DNA from: JAYVJH01 sp043777595 | GTDB taxonomy: Bacteria > Bacteroidota > Bacteroidia > Cytophagales > Spirosomataceae | DNA length: 22,191 bases | Direction of reading: 5' to 3' | Assembly (NCBI GenBank): GCA_043777595.1 | Contig: JAYWHT010000005.1 | Coordinates: 1-22,191, forward strand | Shown here: positions 7,547 through 15,249 of the stretch, piece after piece | Position numbering within the stretch: the stretch's first letter is position 1 | Layout: every line of letters begins with the position of its first letter | Notes under the pieces: generated by a model | The model's database searches: none | What the model was told of the DNA's origin: nothing | Seen by the model: the letters and a program-made list of their open reading frames with translations, nothing else | Translations under genes and position numbers: made by a program

Positions 7547-7620
7547 GCCCCACTGGGGCTTTACCATTCGATTACTCATTTTAGCTACCAACAGTACGCA
7601 CCTACGGTGTTATTTTTTAG
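7547..7620. repeat. Small GC hairpin and dispersed CCTACGGT repeat
   Basis: GCCCC-ACT-GGGGC at 7547-7559 forms a 5-bp hairpin followed by TTT. The segment at 7583-7608 matches 1994-2019 in 22 of 26 positions and is likewise followed by a T-rich tract. The shared pieces lie only in intergenic DNA, as expected of a REP-like dispersed element. Confidence 0.5.
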
Positions 7621-7657
7621 TTGTATAACATGAGTTATTTAGACAATAGACAAAAAC

Positions 7658-7712
7658 ACTAAAAACTGTCCGAGAATGCACAAAAAGTGTACGTTTTCGG
7701 ACAGTTTTTAGT
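7658..7712. promoter_or_regulatory. Perfect 16-bp dyad in the divergent gap
   Basis: ACTAAAAACTGTCCGA at 7658-7673 pairs perfectly with 7697-7712. Inside, GAA pairs with TTT (one G-T pair), and TGCAC-AAAAA-GTGTA forms a third stem with a two-base CG bulge. As RNA this would be a strong hairpin with a U-rich 3' side, but no gene on either strand ends here: padR reads away to the left and the permeases to the right. It is therefore either a terminator of an unseen short transcript, or a symmetric protein-binding site such as an upstream activator site for the permease array. Confidence 0.6.
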
Positions 7713-7756
7713 ACTAATATATTTATAACTATCTATTAAACAAGTACTTAATAATC

Positions 7757-7774
7757 TGGCACGGCTTTGGTGCA
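7757..7774 (+). promoter_or_regulatory. Weak sigma-54-like box upstream of the permease array
   Basis: TGGCACG at 7757-7763 is a perfect -24 element and is followed by TTTGGTGCA. The GC dinucleotide lies 12 bases after the GG rather than the required 10, so the -12 half does not fit well. No TAnnTTTG box was found between 7712 and 7924 on the plus strand. The dyad at 7658-7712 lies about 80 bases upstream, where an activator would bind. Confidence 0.25.
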
Positions 7775-7797
7775 GTATTTTATTGGTTCTTCGTTGA

Positions 7798-7866
7798 TTT
7801 ATACGGGTTTACCGATCGCTTGGGGCGATGGCTTCGGTTCGGTTTCAAGCAACATTTCCGTATAAA
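7798..7866 (+). other. Structured 5' leader of permease 1
   Basis: TTTATACGG at 7798-7806 pairs with CCGTATAAA at 7858-7866, and GCTTG (7818-7822) pairs with CAAGC (7846-7850) inside the loop. The fold ends about 58 bases before the first permease start. It matches no riboswitch class I know. It may be a stability or translation element, or chance pairing. Confidence 0.35.
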
Positions 7867-7924
7867 CCATCGTAGAACCTGTTTTATTTAACAAAAACTA
7901 ATAACAATTAACCCCCCAACGGCT

Positions 7925-10384
7925 ATGTTACGCAATTACCTCAAAATCACGCTTCGCCAACTGTGGCGCAATGGCCTTTTTACGGGCCTCAACGTTTTCG
8001 GTTTGTCGATTGGTATTGCCGCTTGTTGGATTATTTTTCAGATAGTGAGCTATGAACTTAGTTTTGATGCTGCCCACCCAAACGCTGACCAAATTTACAA
8101 AGTAGTAACGCTTTTTAAATATGACGGTAAAGAAGCAGGAAACGCAGGCTCACCCAAACCCTTGGCCGAGGCCATCAGAAAAGAAGTGGGCGGCGTAGAA
8201 ACCGTTGTAGGGCTATACGGCCAATGGATAGAGACCTTGAAAGTACCGCAAGCCACGGGCAAACCTTTGATTTTTGAAGATATTGATAAAATAATAGCCA
8301 CAACCGACGACTATTTCAAACTCGTTCCTTACAACTGGTTGGCGGGTTCGGCAACTGCCGCCCTTGCCAAACCCAACCAAGTAGTACTGACCAAAAGCCG
8401 TGCCGAACGGTATTTTCCAAACCAAACACCTGCCCAAATGATTGGCAAAACGCTGATGTACTGGGACACGCTGGCGGTGGAAGTAACAGGGATTGTAGCC
8501 GATTTGGGCCGCTCCACGACATTTGCCGATCAAGAATTTTTGTCGTTGGCTACGGTGCAAACTGGCAATAAAATCAAACAATATACTGAACTCGAATCTT
8601 GGGGTAATACCAATTCGAGCGACCAAATTTATCTTTTAGCCAACCCAAAAACAAATGCCACCCAACTCAACAAACAAATCAATACTGTGGCGTTTAAATA
8701 TTCGGAAGCAGAACTCAAAAAATGGGGCGATGCCTCTCGAAAGCAAGATTTATTGCCACTCAAAGACGTGCATTTTGGCACTAATTTTAGCGACAACTAC
8801 CGCAAAGCCAACCGCAACATATTGTATGCCTTGATGGGCCTGGCAGTGTTTTTGTTGGTGTTGGCCATTATCAATTATGTCAATCTTAGCACAGCCCAAA
8901 TACCGCAACGAGCCAAAGAAATCGGGATCAAAAAAACACTCGGCAGCTCACGCACTCAACTTATTACCAATTTTTTGGGCGAAACTACCTTAGTTACACT
9001 TTTGGCTTGTGGTTTGGCTTACGTTTGGACTTTGCTTTTTGGTACGTCGTTTGGCAACTTACTACCCGAAGGCGCAGCACTTTACCAAAACCCATGGCAA
9101 ACATTGGGCTTTGTGGCGTTGCTGGTGGTAGTGGTGTCGTTGTTGTCGGGGTGGTATCCGAGTGTGCTAATTACCCGTTTTCAGCCTGTGCAGGTGTTGC
9201 GTGGGCAGTTGAGTTTTACGATTGGAAAAAACCGTTTTACGCTTCGCAAAAGCCTCATCGTGTTTCAGTTTGTGGTAGCGCAGGGGTTTATTATTGGAGC
9301 CTTGATATGGCACCAGCAACTGAACTATGCCCTAACTGCCAATTTGGGTTTTGAGCGTGAAGCTATCTTGACGGTGGGCGTGCCATGGAAACTATCACAA
9401 AATCCGTTGTATGAAAACAAACAATTTACGCTCAAACAAGAATTTAAACGCATCACCGAAGTAAGTGCAGTAAGCTTGGGCCAGCCTCCATTTAACCAGT
9501 CTTTTTCGAGCAATACAATCAAATATAAAGGTAAAAAAGGCGAAATAGAGAGTAATGTATATCGCAAATATGTGGACACTGACCTTGTAGATTTGTATGG
9601 CATGAAGCTACTGGCAGGGCGTAAATTGGCCCCCAGCGATACCGTCAAAGAGTACGTTATCAATGCCACTGCCGCTCGAGAGTTTGGTTTTATGAATCCA
9701 CAAGATGCCATCGGCAAATATTTGACCGAAAACAATACCACGACTTTAATACCCATTGTGGGTGTGGTCAGCGATTTTCATACAGCTACTTTTAGCCAAA
9801 AAATACAACCCCTGGCTTTGATGACCGACAAGAGCAGTCTCAACAATTTTAATATCAAGATGGCCTCTACAAATCCTGCCGACTGGCAAGCGGGAATAAA
9901 AAAAATGGAAAAGCTATGGAAACAGACTTACGCCAATGCACCGTTTGAGTATGCGTTTTATGACGACATGATTGAAAATTTTTATGCTGGCGAGCGTATC
10001 ATAGCCCGAGTCGTAAACTTGGCTACCATTATTGCCATTTTGATTTCTTGTTTGGGATTGTTTGGTTTGGCTACGCTCACGGCCTTTCAGCGTACCAAAG
10101 AAATCGGTATCAGAAAAGTACTTGGTGCAAGTGTGGCTAATTTAGTGCGGCTGTTGTCTGCCGATTTTATCAAATTGGTTTTGGTTGCATTGGTAGTAGC
10201 CAGCCCGATTACCTATTTTTTGATGAGCAAATTCTTGGAAAGCTACGCCTATCGGATAGAAATTAAGTGGCCAGTGTTTGTGATTGCAGCTACGTTGGCT
10301 ATCGTTATTGCTATGCTCACAGTAAGTTACCAAGCCATTCGGGCAGCTTTGATGAATCCTGTTGAGAGCTTGAAGACGGAGTAA
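7925..10384 (+). CDS. FtsX/MacB-type ABC transporter permease 1
   Basis: This 819-residue inner-membrane protein belongs to the long, duplicated form of the MacB/FtsX permeases. These do not usually import solutes; they transmit ATPase-driven movement to the periplasm. An N-terminal anchor (residues about 18-42) is followed by a periplasmic MacB-type core, membrane helices from about 299 with the coupling motif RAKEIGIKKTLGSS, a second anchor near 435-460, a second periplasmic core, and final helices from about 698 with RTKEIGIRKVLGAS. The tail reads TVSYQAIRAALMNPVESLKTE. Its 5' end (ITLRQLWRNGLFTGLNVFG) differs from the other array members, while its last 47 coding bases before the final codons are identical to those of permeases 2 and 4. 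It leads the array, after a 583-base gap. No ATPase gene is adjacent. Confidence 0.92.
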   Translation: MLRNYLKITLRQLWRNGLFTGLNVFGLSIGIAACWIIFQIVSYELSFDAAHPNADQIYKVVTLFKYDGKEAGNAGSPKPLAEAIRKEVGGVETVVGLYGQWIETLKVPQATGKPLIFEDIDKIIATTDDYFKLVPYNWLAGSATAALAKPNQVVLTKSRAERYFPNQTPAQMIGKTLMYWDTLAVEVTGIVADLGRSTTFADQEFLSLATVQTGNKIKQYTELESWGNTNSSDQIYLLANPKTNATQLNKQINTVAFKYSEAELKKWGDASRKQDLLPLKDVHFGTNFSDNYRKANRNILYALMGLAVFLLVLAIINYVNLSTAQIPQRAKEIGIKKTLGSSRTQLITNFLGETTLVTLLACGLAYVWTLLFGTSFGNLLPEGAALYQNPWQTLGFVALLVVVVSLLSGWYPSVLITRFQPVQVLRGQLSFTIGKNRFTLRKSLIVFQFVVAQGFIIGALIWHQQLNYALTANLGFEREAILTVGVPWKLSQNPLYENKQFTLKQEFKRITEVSAVSLGQPPFNQSFSSNTIKYKGKKGEIESNVYRKYVDTDLVDLYGMKLLAGRKLAPSDTVKEYVINATAAREFGFMNPQDAIGKYLTENNTTTLIPIVGVVSDFHTATFSQKIQPLALMTDKSSLNNFNIKMASTNPADWQAGIKKMEKLWKQTYANAPFEYAFYDDMIENFYAGERIIARVVNLATIIAILISCLGLFGLATLTAFQRTKEIGIRKVLGASVANLVRLLSADFIKLVLVALVVASPITYFLMSKFLESYAYRIEIKWPVFVIAATLAIVIAMLTVSYQAIRAALMNPVESLKTE

Positions 10385-10424
10385 ATTTTCAAACAAACCA
10401 AAAACAACCATGCTACGCAACTAC
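10322..10424 (+). repeat. Permease junction repeat, copy J1
   Basis: This segment spans the end of permease 1, the 25-base spacer and the first 15 bases of permease 2. Bases 10322-10368 are identical to 12777-12823 and 17575-17621. The stop, spacer and start (10382-10424) are identical to the J4 copy and differ by one base from J2. The segment is a direct repeat long enough to serve as a recombination site. Confidence 0.9.
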
Positions 10425-12839
10425 TTCAAAATCGCAATCAGAAACCTCGTCAAGAACAAGGTCTACAGTTTTATTAACATCGTTGGGCTGGCCATGGGCA
10501 TGGCCTGTTGCCTTTTAATTACGCTCTATGTCATAGATGAACTGAGTTTTGACCGTCATTTCAAAAACGCCAGCCGTATCTATCGCATCAATTCCGACAT
10601 TCGGTTTGGCGGCATAGACATGAAAATGTCGCAAAGTGCCGACCCGATGGGTGCTGTGTTGAAAAAAGATTATCCACAAGTCGAACAGTTTACGAGGCTT
10701 TATACCAATTACGGGAGCAGTTTTGTAAAAAAAGGCAATGAATTTATTGTCGAAAACGGTATCGCTCATGCCGATTCTACCTTTTTTGAACTATTTTCAA
10801 TTCCTGTTTTGGAAGGTAACCCAAAAACGGCCTTAAATAATCCAAACACAGCGGCTATAAGCGAATCTATGGCAATAAAATATTTTGGCACAACACAAGC
10901 CGTAGGCAAAACGCTTGAAGTTGGTGTTGGCCAAAGCGCAGTTTATAACATCACCGCAGTTTATGCCGATATTCCAACCAATACCCATTTCAATTTCGAT
11001 TTTATTCTTTCGATGGATAACGTCAAGTACAATTTCGGAAATTTTCTAAGTCATAATTTTAGCACTTATATTCGCTTGCGTGAAGGTACAAATTACCAAG
11101 ATTTTAACAAAAAATTTATCGAAGTAGTTGAGCGTTATATTTTGCCACAAGCCAAGCAATTCATGGAAATAAAAACGATGGACGACTTCAAAAAAGCAGG
11201 AAACGACCTCAGTTATAGTCTTTTCCCGATGACCGATATTCACTTAAAATCGGATAGGTCTTTTGAAATCAATGCGGGCGGAAATAGTCAATATGTGTAT
11301 ATTTTTGGGGTAGTGGCCTTGTTTTTGTTACTCATTGCGTGCATCAATTTCATGAATTTGAGTACGGCTCGCTCGGCCAATCGGGCCAAAGAAGTAGGTA
11401 TCAGAAAGGTTTTAGGTACCGAAAAAAGCACACTCATCTGGCAATTTATGGCCGAATCTGTTCTGACGAGCTATATTGCCCTCGCTTTGGCGCTGTTGAT
11501 AATTGCTTTATTGATGCCCGCTTTCAACGATTTAGCGGCTAAATCTTTCCGTTTTTCAACACTTTTTAGCGTTCAGTTTCTTCCTTTTTTAGTACTTTTG
11601 CCGCTATTGGTAGGTGTTTTAGCGGGCTATTATCCCGCATTTTTCTTGGCTTCTTACAAGCCCATCGAAGTCCTGAAAACCAAACTCAATGCAGGTTTTG
11701 CCAACAGTAGTTTGCGTAGTTTCTTGGTTACGTTTCAGTTTGTGGTTTCCCTGACACTCATCATTGCTACGGTCATTGTTTACCAACAACTCAATTTTAT
11801 TCAGACCAAAAACATAGGTTTCAGCAAAGATCAAGTGCTGGTCTTGGACGGTACGACCGCACTCAAAGAAAGCAAAGAGGCTTTCAAAAGTAAAATCACT
11901 CAAATGGCAGGTGTCAAAATGGGCGCCATGTCGCAATATTTACCCGTTTCCAATTCGTCAAGAAACGATGAGACTTTTTCAAAAGAAGCCGTAATGACCG
12001 AAAAAAATGGTCTGAATATGCAAGTTTGGAAAATTGACCATGACTATATCCCAACATTGAGCATAGAAATGGCCAAGGGTCGGAATTTTTCAAAGGCGTT
12101 TGGTTCAGATTCGAGTGGAATTATCATCAATGAAACCACCGCCAAAATACTTGGCTACAACGACCCCATCGGAAAAATTATATATCGAAACCTGGGAAAT
12201 CAAGAAAGTAAAGCCCTCACGATTGTCGGTGTTGTCAAAAACTTTCATTTTCAGTCATTACGCGAAAACATCGGGGCTTTGTGCTTTATTTTGGGAAGCA
12301 GTCGCAACGGAATGTTTTTCAAAATCAATACCGCAAATACGCCGCAGCTAATCAGCCAGATTGAAGCAAAGTGGAAACAGATGGCCCCCGAAATTCCTTT
12401 CAGTTACCGTTTTCTTGATGATTCTTTCGATGAAATGTACCGCACCGAGCAGCGCATCGGAAAAGTAGCCTTGATTTTTGCTTTTCTGACCATTTTGATT
12501 GCCTGTTTGGGTCTTTTTGGACTCGTAACTTATATGGCCGAGCAACGCATCAAAGAAATTGGTATCCGTAAAGTGTTGGGCGCAAGTGTGGGGAGTATTG
12601 TACGATTATTGTCGCAAGATTTTATCAAATTGGTATTGGTGAGTATTGTTCTTTCAAGTCCCATTGCCTACTATTTTATGGACAAATGGCTCAATGATTT
12701 TGCATACAGAATCAATATCGAATGGTGGATTTTTGCCGTAGCTGGGCTGTGTGCAGTACTAATCGCTATGCTCACAGTAAGTTACCAAGCCATTCGGGCA
12801 GCTTTGATGAATCCTGTTGAGAGCTTAAAGACAGAATAA
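10410..12839 (+). CDS. FtsX/MacB-type ABC transporter permease 2
   Basis: This 809-residue inner-membrane permease has the duplicated MacB/FtsX layout: anchor helix at about 22-42 (INIVGLAMGMACCLLITLYV), periplasmic core, helices from about 293 with RAKEVGIRKVLGTE, a second anchor near 438, a second core, and helices from about 683 with RIKEIGIRKVLGAS. It is the closest paralogue of permease 5: the two share long identical stretches such as QRIKEIGIRKVLGA and SSPIAYYFMDKWL, and a common core pattern (ADSTFFELFS versus ADSTLFELFS). It starts 25 bases after permease 1, so the two are very likely cotranscribed. The substrate and the partner ATPase are unknown. Confidence 0.92.
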   Translation: MLRNYFKIAIRNLVKNKVYSFINIVGLAMGMACCLLITLYVIDELSFDRHFKNASRIYRINSDIRFGGIDMKMSQSADPMGAVLKKDYPQVEQFTRLYTNYGSSFVKKGNEFIVENGIAHADSTFFELFSIPVLEGNPKTALNNPNTAAISESMAIKYFGTTQAVGKTLEVGVGQSAVYNITAVYADIPTNTHFNFDFILSMDNVKYNFGNFLSHNFSTYIRLREGTNYQDFNKKFIEVVERYILPQAKQFMEIKTMDDFKKAGNDLSYSLFPMTDIHLKSDRSFEINAGGNSQYVYIFGVVALFLLLIACINFMNLSTARSANRAKEVGIRKVLGTEKSTLIWQFMAESVLTSYIALALALLIIALLMPAFNDLAAKSFRFSTLFSVQFLPFLVLLPLLVGVLAGYYPAFFLASYKPIEVLKTKLNAGFANSSLRSFLVTFQFVVSLTLIIATVIVYQQLNFIQTKNIGFSKDQVLVLDGTTALKESKEAFKSKITQMAGVKMGAMSQYLPVSNSSRNDETFSKEAVMTEKNGLNMQVWKIDHDYIPTLSIEMAKGRNFSKAFGSDSSGIIINETTAKILGYNDPIGKIIYRNLGNQESKALTIVGVVKNFHFQSLRENIGALCFILGSSRNGMFFKINTANTPQLISQIEAKWKQMAPEIPFSYRFLDDSFDEMYRTEQRIGKVALIFAFLTILIACLGLFGLVTYMAEQRIKEIGIRKVLGASVGSIVRLLSQDFIKLVLVSIVLSSPIAYYFMDKWLNDFAYRINIEWWIFAVAGLCAVLIAMLTVSYQAIRAALMNPVESLKTE

Positions 12840-12880
12840 ATTTTCAAACAAACCAAAAACAGCCATGCTACGCAACTACC
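12777..12880 (+). repeat. Permease junction repeat, copy J2
   Basis: This copy joins permease 2 to permease 3. The 47 bases 12777-12823 are identical to J1 and J4; the spacer differs from J1 by a single base (AGCC for AACC before the ATG). Similarity stops soon after the start of permease 3, at AAGAACACACTC, where the other copies read AAGAACAAGGT or AAGAACAAAGT. Confidence 0.88.
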
Positions 12881-15201
12881 TCAAAATCGCAATCAGAAGC
12901 CTTGTTAAGAACACACTCTTCTCATTTATTACTATTTTTGGACTTTCTTTGAGTATTGCCGTGAGTGTGAGACTAATGACACAACTCAAAGAAAACTATG
13001 ACACCGACCATTTTCATCCACAATCAGAGCGCACGTTTCGACTCCTAACCCAAGCAACCACCGACCACAAATCCTCGCTTTGGGCTTCGGTACCTCAACC
13101 GTTAGTTTGGCAATTACGGAACAGTCAGATTGTCGAAAAAACAGTCGTAGTTCGGCACGGTGGCTATTGTAACTTACAAACCGACAAGGGCGACGTATCA
13201 GTAGAAATCACTTATTCTGAGCCTACTTTTTTTGAGGTATTTGGGTTTAAACTATTATCAAAAAATACTGAAAATGCCCTCAAAAATCCAAATTCAGTAC
13301 TTTTGAGCGAAAAAGTAGCGCAAAAAATATTTGGCAAAAGAAACCCGTTGGGGCTGGTGATAGTACTGGAAGATTTAGGAATGTTTACAGTAGCAGGTCT
13401 CATTAAAACCCCTCCTTTGGCCACGCACCTGCAAATTGAAGTACTACTTTCGCTGGCGGCAGCAGAGAGTTTGGAAAAAAAGGGCGCAATCAATATGCTT
13501 TCACAAAACTGGCAAGAATATAAAACCACGGCGGTTTATGCTCAACTCAATGCAGCAACATCTGCCACACAATTGAACCAAACACTCAACGGGCTTACAC
13601 GCAAATTCGAGAAAACGAGCCTTCATTTTTCGGCACAACCCATTGAAGAAATTACCCCTTGGAACCCCGCCATCGAAAACGATATGAACGCAGGTACAAA
13701 CTGGTCGGGTATATTGACATCACTTTTTTTAGTAGCTGCCTTGACCATTTTGGCGGCCTTCAATTACACAAGTTTATCATTGGCACGGGCGTTGGCGCGT
13801 GCGCGTGAAGTGGGTATTCGCAAGGCATCGGGCGCAGTGCGTAGCCAAATTATCAAACAATTTTTAACAGAGTCGGTCATTGTTGCACTGTTCTCTTTAC
13901 TGATGGCTTTTCCCTTGCTCGAAATACTAAATGAGGTGAGTCCCCCAGAAAATGAATACAGTTTTGATGTCTATTTGGCGTTGGGTTTGTTGGTCTATAT
14001 CATCATAACGGGCGTGGTGGCAGGGATAGTACCCGCTTGGTTGTTATCCTCGTTTCAGCCTGTGCAAGTGTTACACAAAATACAAAATGTAAAGCTGTTG
14101 CGTGGGGTACATATCTATAAATTTTTGATTGTCGTGCAGTTTGCTGTTACTACCATGCTCATGGTCTTTTTTGTAGTATTGCGTGATATGGACAGTACCG
14201 TAAAAACCCGCTTGGCCGCCACTTTGCCCGACCATATTTTGATTATGGATTTGAAAGGAAAACCTTACAGAACGCTCAAAATTCAAATTGAGCAACTCAG
14301 CCAAGTGGAGCGTGTGTCGGCAACAAATTGGCTTCCAGTACAATTTCCCAGTACTACCTGCTCGCTCAAAACAACCAATCACACCCATGTATTGCGTTAC
14401 GTGAGCATTGACCACGCTACCCTCGAAATAGCCAATATTCAGTTATTGGCAGGGCGTAGTTTTCCAGAAAATACCCCTGACAACAGCGAAGAGTTGGTGT
14501 TGATGAACGAAGCTGCCGCAAAACTAATTGCCTCAAAATCAGCAGATGTAGTGGGAAAATTTGTAGCAATCGATTCGTCAAACGTTCAAATAATAGGTAT
14601 CTTACCCGATGCAGCCATGCAAGAACTTAAGTCAATTCCCTGCATTTTCAGGTATTTACCCAAAGAATTTAATCAAATAGCCATCAAAACAAAACCCAAT
14701 ACCGAACAAGCAGTGATGGCTGCTTGTCAAAAAATTTGGCACAATAATATTTCAGATAAAACCCCCAATTTGTACAATTACAAACAAGCAATTAGCCACG
14801 ATTATTCGACTAATTCTATTCAGAATTTTTTTGGATTTTTCTGCGCTTTGGTCATGCTCATTGCTTGTTTGGGTATTTTGGGTATTGCGGCCTACGCCGT
14901 GGAGGTTCGCACCAAAGAGGTAGGAATCAGAAAAGCATTGGGGGCGAACAACGGACAATTGGTGTGGATAGTTTCCAAAGATTTTGGCAAACTGCTGCTC
15001 TGGTCAGGTATTTTCGGTATTCCTGCGGGTTGGTTTTGTGGCACACTCATGCGAAACAAAATGGGTAATAGCGTAGATTTAGGGCTACATAATTTACTAT
15101 TAGGTTTTGGTCTGGTATTTGTAGTTGGCACACTTACTGTACTGTCGCAAACCTTGCGGACGAGCCACATCAACCCTGCCGAAGTATTGAAAAGCGATTA
15201 A
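12865..15201 (+). CDS. FtsX/MacB-type ABC transporter permease 3 (most divergent copy)
   Basis: At 778 residues this is the shortest complete permease of the array. It has the usual anchor, but the conserved DELSFD-type motif after it is replaced by LKENYDTDHFHP. Helices from about 281 carry RAREVGIRKASGAV, a second anchor lies near 417, and the last helices from about 655 carry RTKEVGIRKALGAN. Its tail reads LRTSHINPAEVLKSD instead of NPVESLKTE, so the last 47-base block shared by permeases 1, 2 and 4 is missing. Its downstream spacer is also different and longer (48 bases). Only its first codons match the array consensus, which suggests a foreign or old body fused to a recently exchanged 5' end. 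Confidence 0.9.
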   Translation: MLRNYLKIAIRSLVKNTLFSFITIFGLSLSIAVSVRLMTQLKENYDTDHFHPQSERTFRLLTQATTDHKSSLWASVPQPLVWQLRNSQIVEKTVVVRHGGYCNLQTDKGDVSVEITYSEPTFFEVFGFKLLSKNTENALKNPNSVLLSEKVAQKIFGKRNPLGLVIVLEDLGMFTVAGLIKTPPLATHLQIEVLLSLAAAESLEKKGAINMLSQNWQEYKTTAVYAQLNAATSATQLNQTLNGLTRKFEKTSLHFSAQPIEEITPWNPAIENDMNAGTNWSGILTSLFLVAALTILAAFNYTSLSLARALARAREVGIRKASGAVRSQIIKQFLTESVIVALFSLLMAFPLLEILNEVSPPENEYSFDVYLALGLLVYIIITGVVAGIVPAWLLSSFQPVQVLHKIQNVKLLRGVHIYKFLIVVQFAVTTMLMVFFVVLRDMDSTVKTRLAATLPDHILIMDLKGKPYRTLKIQIEQLSQVERVSATNWLPVQFPSTTCSLKTTNHTHVLRYVSIDHATLEIANIQLLAGRSFPENTPDNSEELVLMNEAAAKLIASKSADVVGKFVAIDSSNVQIIGILPDAAMQELKSIPCIFRYLPKEFNQIAIKTKPNTEQAVMAACQKIWHNNISDKTPNLYNYKQAISHDYSTNSIQNFFGFFCALVMLIACLGILGIAAYAVEVRTKEVGIRKALGANNGQLVWIVSKDFGKLLLWSGIFGIPAGWFCGTLMRNKMGNSVDLGLHNLLLGFGLVFVVGTLTVLSQTLRTSHINPAEVLKSD

Positions 15202-15249
15202 AAAAATTCTCGTCTAACGGTTCAAACTATCTCTTAACAAAAAACAACC

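Noticed and set aside
9007..9756. Open frames of more than 100 codons within permease 1 on both strands
   Set aside because: They overlap the conserved permease frame completely and have no recognisable domain or promoter.
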